A stretch of 34,213 nt of DNA, taken from contig DCLA01000066.1 of the NCBI GenBank assembly GCA_002320815.1, positions 1 to 34,213 of the forward strand, given 5' to 3'. The notes below the pieces were generated by a model. That model saw only the letters and a list, made by a program, of their open reading frames with translations. It had not been told where the DNA came from and did not search any database. Position numbers and translations under genes: made by a program. Within the stretch, counting starts at the first letter, position 1. Every line of letters starts with the position of its first letter. Origin of the DNA: Myxococcales bacterium UBA1660 (GTDB lineage: Bacteria; Myxococcota_A; Polyangia; Polyangiales; Houyiibacteriaceae). Below are positions 31,747 to 34,213 of this stretch, piece after piece.

Positions 31747-34100
31747 TGGACCCGGTGGCCCCGGTGGACCCGGTGGCCGAGACCGGCGAAGCGGTCTCGG
31801 CGCGCGCGGCGAAGACGGCATCCCAGCGGCCGCTCGGGCTGCGCTCCCTCGGACTGCGCGCGCTCCGGCTCGGCTGGCGGCCGGCCCGGGCGGCAGCGGT
31901 CTTCACCGTGCTCGCCCTGCTCGCCTGGCCCTTCGTGCGGCCCCACCTCGTCGACCGCGCCGACTTCGCGCGCACCCGGGACAGCCTGCAGGTCGTCGAT
32001 CGCGAGGGCCGCGCGCTGCGCCTCACCCGACCCGAGGGCGAAGACCGCCGCTGGGTGGAGCTGGACACCCTGCCGCCCCACGTGGCCCAGGCGTTCCTGG
32101 CCATCGAGGACGCGCGCTTCCACGAGCACTCCGGGGTCGACCTGCCCTCCCTGGCGCGCGCGCTCCTGACCTGGGCGCTCCCCAACCGGCGCCTGAGCGG
32201 CGCGTCGACCATCACCCAGCAGACCGTGAAGCTGGTCCACGGCCGCCCCCACGGGCTCTGGGACAAGCCCCTGGAGATCCTGCGCGCCCTGGCCCTCGAG
32301 GAGGAGCTCTCCAAGGAGGCCATCCTGGAGAGCTACCTGAACCGGGTGCCCTTCGGCGACCGCATCGTGGGCGTCGGGCGCGCGAGCGAGGCCTACTTCG
32401 GCAAGCCGGCCCGCGAGCTCACGGTGAGCGAGGCCGCGCTCCTGGCGGGGATCCCCCAGGCCCCGAGCGCCACCGAGCCCCGGCGCCACCGCGAGCGCGC
32501 CATGCGTCGCCGGGCCACCGTGCTGGCGCGCATGCGCGCCAACGGGTTCATCGACCAGCGCACCCACGACGCCGCGCTGCGCACCGAGCCGGCCATCGTG
32601 GACGCGCCCGTCCGGCCCTGGTTCGCGCCGCGCTTCGTCGACCGGGTCCTGGACGCCCACCGCCGCGGCGCCGTGCGCGCGGAGGGCGGGACCCTGGGGA
32701 CCAGCCTGGACCTCGCGCTCCAGGAAGAGACCCGGAGCGCGCTGGGGGACACGGTGCGCCGCTTCCAGGCGCGGGGCGTCACCAACGGCGCGGCCCTGGT
32801 GCTCGACCCCCGGAGCGGCGAGGTGTTGGCCTACGTGGGCGCCGCCCTGAGCGACGGCCCCGGGGGCGCCCTGGATCTCCTCCGCGCGCCCCGGCAGCCG
32901 GGGTCGTCGCTGAAGCCCTTCGTCTACGAGCTCCTCTTCGAGCGCGGTGGGTCGCCGGCCACCGTGCTCGACGACATCGCCCGGCCCATGGTCGGCGGCG
33001 ACGGCGCGGTCTTCGAGGCCGAGGACTACGACGGCCGCGAGCGCGGCCCGGTGCGCGCCCGGATGGCCCTGGCCAGCTCGCTCAACTTGGCCGCCATCGA
33101 CGCCGCCCGCCGAGTGGGCCCCGAGCGGGTGGTCGAGCGGTTGAGCGCTCTGGGCTTCCGTGGCCTCGGGCCCGCCCGGGAGTACGGCGCGGCCATCGCC
33201 CTCGGCGGCCCCGACGTGCGACCGGTGGATCTCGCCGGCGCCTACGCCACTCTGGTCCGCGGCGGGAGCCCCGTGGCGCTGCGCTTCACCAAGGGGCACG
33301 GCGAGCCCGGCGCGCCGGTGATGGACCCCACCGCCGCCGCGCTCACGGTGGACGTGCTCCGCGACGGACGGGCGCGCGCCGAGGCCTTCGGCGCCGATCT
33401 GGAAGACCTCGCCGCCGGGCCCTTCGCGCTGAAGACCGGCACCAGCAGCGGGTGGCACGACGCCTGGGCCACCGCCGCCGACGAGGCCCACGTGGTGGTG
33501 GTCTGGCTCGGTGATCCCCGCGGGCAGGCGCTGGACCAGGTCGCCGGCTTCGAGGCCGCCGCCCCCGTCGCCGCGCGCATCCTGGGCGCGGCCCGCACGC
33601 GCTCGGGCGACGCGCACGGCGAGCCCGGCGCCATCGCCGGCTCGGTCACCGAGTGGGTCTGCCCGCTGAGCGGCGCGCGCCCCGGCCCCGGCTGCGGCGC
33701 GCCCGTCCCCGAGCACTTCGCCGCGGGGCACGGCCCGGCGAGCGTCTGCCCCTTCCACGACGCCAGCGGCCAGACCCACCTGCCGCCGCGCTACGGTCCC
33801 TGGCTGGCCCGGGTGGGCCGCGCCGGCACCGACGTCCGCGCCCCCGAGAGCCGCGCCCCGCTGCGCGTGGCCTTCCCGCGCGACGGCGACGAGCTCCTCG
33901 TGGAAGCCCACGCGCCTCCCCGCTGGACCCTGCGCGCCCGGCGCGGGGACCACGGCGTGCCCGCGACCTTCGAGGTCGACGGCCGACCGGTGGGCGCGTC
34001 CTGGCAGGTGAGCCCCGGCGAGCACCTGCTGGTCGCCCTGGCCGACGGCGAGCGGAGCCCGCCGGTGCGCGTCCGGGTGGAGAGCCTTCCGAGCCCCTGA
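31746..34100 (+). CDS. pbpC: Penicillin-binding protein 1C, bifunctional peptidoglycan synthase-like
   Basis: A 784-residue inner-membrane protein with one helix at about 48-64. The GT51 glycosyltransferase domain has catalytic E121 in AIEDARFHEHSGVD, then GASTITQQTVKL, LESYLNRVPFG and EAALLAGIPQAP. The transpeptidase domain has S387 and K390 in PGSSLKPF, S445-L-N447 (SxN motif) and KTGTSSG starting at K563, so both activities look intact. A cysteine-containing segment (WVCPLSGARPGPGCG ... VCPFH) and a C-terminal beta domain from about 700 (PLRVAFPRDGDELLVEA) are typical for PBP1C. It starts on the A of the A2M stop codon (TGATG). A2M with PBP1C is proposed to link envelope repair with protease defence. 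Confidence 0.95.
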   Translation: MDPVAPVDPVAETGEAVSARAAKTASQRPLGLRSLGLRALRLGWRPARAAAVFTVLALLAWPFVRPHLVDRADFARTRDSLQVVDREGRALRLTRPEGEDRRWVELDTLPPHVAQAFLAIEDARFHEHSGVDLPSLARALLTWALPNRRLSGASTITQQTVKLVHGRPHGLWDKPLEILRALALEEELSKEAILESYLNRVPFGDRIVGVGRASEAYFGKPARELTVSEAALLAGIPQAPSATEPRRHRERAMRRRATVLARMRANGFIDQRTHDAALRTEPAIVDAPVRPWFAPRFVDRVLDAHRRGAVRAEGGTLGTSLDLALQEETRSALGDTVRRFQARGVTNGAALVLDPRSGEVLAYVGAALSDGPGGALDLLRAPRQPGSSLKPFVYELLFERGGSPATVLDDIARPMVGGDGAVFEAEDYDGRERGPVRARMALASSLNLAAIDAARRVGPERVVERLSALGFRGLGPAREYGAAIALGGPDVRPVDLAGAYATLVRGGSPVALRFTKGHGEPGAPVMDPTAAALTVDVLRDGRARAEAFGADLEDLAAGPFALKTGTSSGWHDAWATAADEAHVVVVWLGDPRGQALDQVAGFEAAAPVAARILGAARTRSGDAHGEPGAIAGSVTEWVCPLSGARPGPGCGAPVPEHFAAGHGPASVCPFHDASGQTHLPPRYGPWLARVGRAGTDVRAPESRAPLRVAFPRDGDELLVEAHAPPRWTLRARRGDHGVPATFEVDGRPVGASWQVSPGEHLLVALADGERSPPVRVRVESLPSP

Positions 34101-34213
34101 GCGGCGCGCGGGGATGGCGGTCCCATCGTGGCCCCTCGCGGGGGCGATCGCGCGACTGGTCGGGCCCCCCGAAAACTGAGCCAGCGCTAGTGTGAGTCTC
34201 CGGCCACCCGTCA
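34101..34213 (+). other. Gene-free window edge, possible insertion-sequence end
   Basis: No gene is seen in the last 113 bases. The sequence TGGTCGGGCCCCCC followed by GAAAACTGAGCCAGCGCTAG (from about 34157) resembles the terminal inverted repeats of some insertion sequences, which often begin TG and carry a run of C before an AAAACTGAGCCA-like block. Without the other end or a transposase this remains a guess. GGCCCCTCGCGGGGGC at about 34131-34146 can form a hairpin and may help end the pbpC transcript, although no T-tract follows. Confidence 0.25.

Overview
The window looks like two unrelated genomes joined inside one gene. Positions 1 to about 9,200 read as a Rhodobacterales (Roseobacter-group) alphaproteobacterium: heparinase-like protein, rsmB, an SDHAF4-like protein, dapB, rbfA, a DUF2233 protein, truB, a DUF1643 protein, an acidic membrane-anchored protein, rpsO and the 5' part of pnp. 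From about 9,250 to the end the sequence has the very high GC, GC-ending codons and gene content of a Myxococcota (deltaproteobacterial) genome. The change falls within the most conserved active-site stretch of polynucleotide phosphorylase (about 9,195-9,245) and leaves the reading frame intact. The simplest reading is a metagenome assembly chimera between two pnp genes. Real recombination is possible, but it would not explain why every gene on each side matches a different phylum.

Left part: rsmB, and behind it the heparinase-like gene cut by the window edge, point left; the small DUF1674 gene points right. dapB and rbfA diverge. rbfA, the DUF2233 gene, truB and the DUF1643 gene run rightwards with short gaps or overlaps, a translation-maturation cluster leading to rpsO and pnp. 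Clear hairpin terminators follow the acidic protein gene and rpsO.

Right part: the pnp 3' end (KH, S1 and a long Arg/Gly/Asp tail) is followed by dut, which lacks a normal start codon, and by a membrane-anchored pseudokinase with three TQEL repeats. trxA, with a good sigma70-type promoter and a terminator, faces left. A rightward operon carries an unknown 144-residue protein, a CcsA/HemX-like membrane protein, hemA, hemC and a four-cysteine mini-protein, covering early tetrapyrrole synthesis. A leftward operon with 1-nt TGATG overlaps encodes a PaaI-like thioesterase, an epoxide-hydrolase-like enzyme and RecD. Next come an endonuclease/exonuclease/phosphatase-fold lipoprotein; a leftward haloalkane dehalogenase, a 37-codon repeat ORF and a small membrane protein joined by GTGA overlaps; a GH172 (DUF2961) lipoprotein; a TrmO-like methyltransferase; and a bacterial alpha-2-macroglobulin paired with penicillin-binding protein 1C. 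The last 113 bases hold no gene and may include the end of an insertion sequence.

I see no CRISPR array, tRNA, rRNA or clear defence island. The most useful observations are the chimeric pnp, the start-codon problem in dut, the TQEL pseudokinase, the in-frame repeat mini-ORF and the A2M that lacks its thioester.
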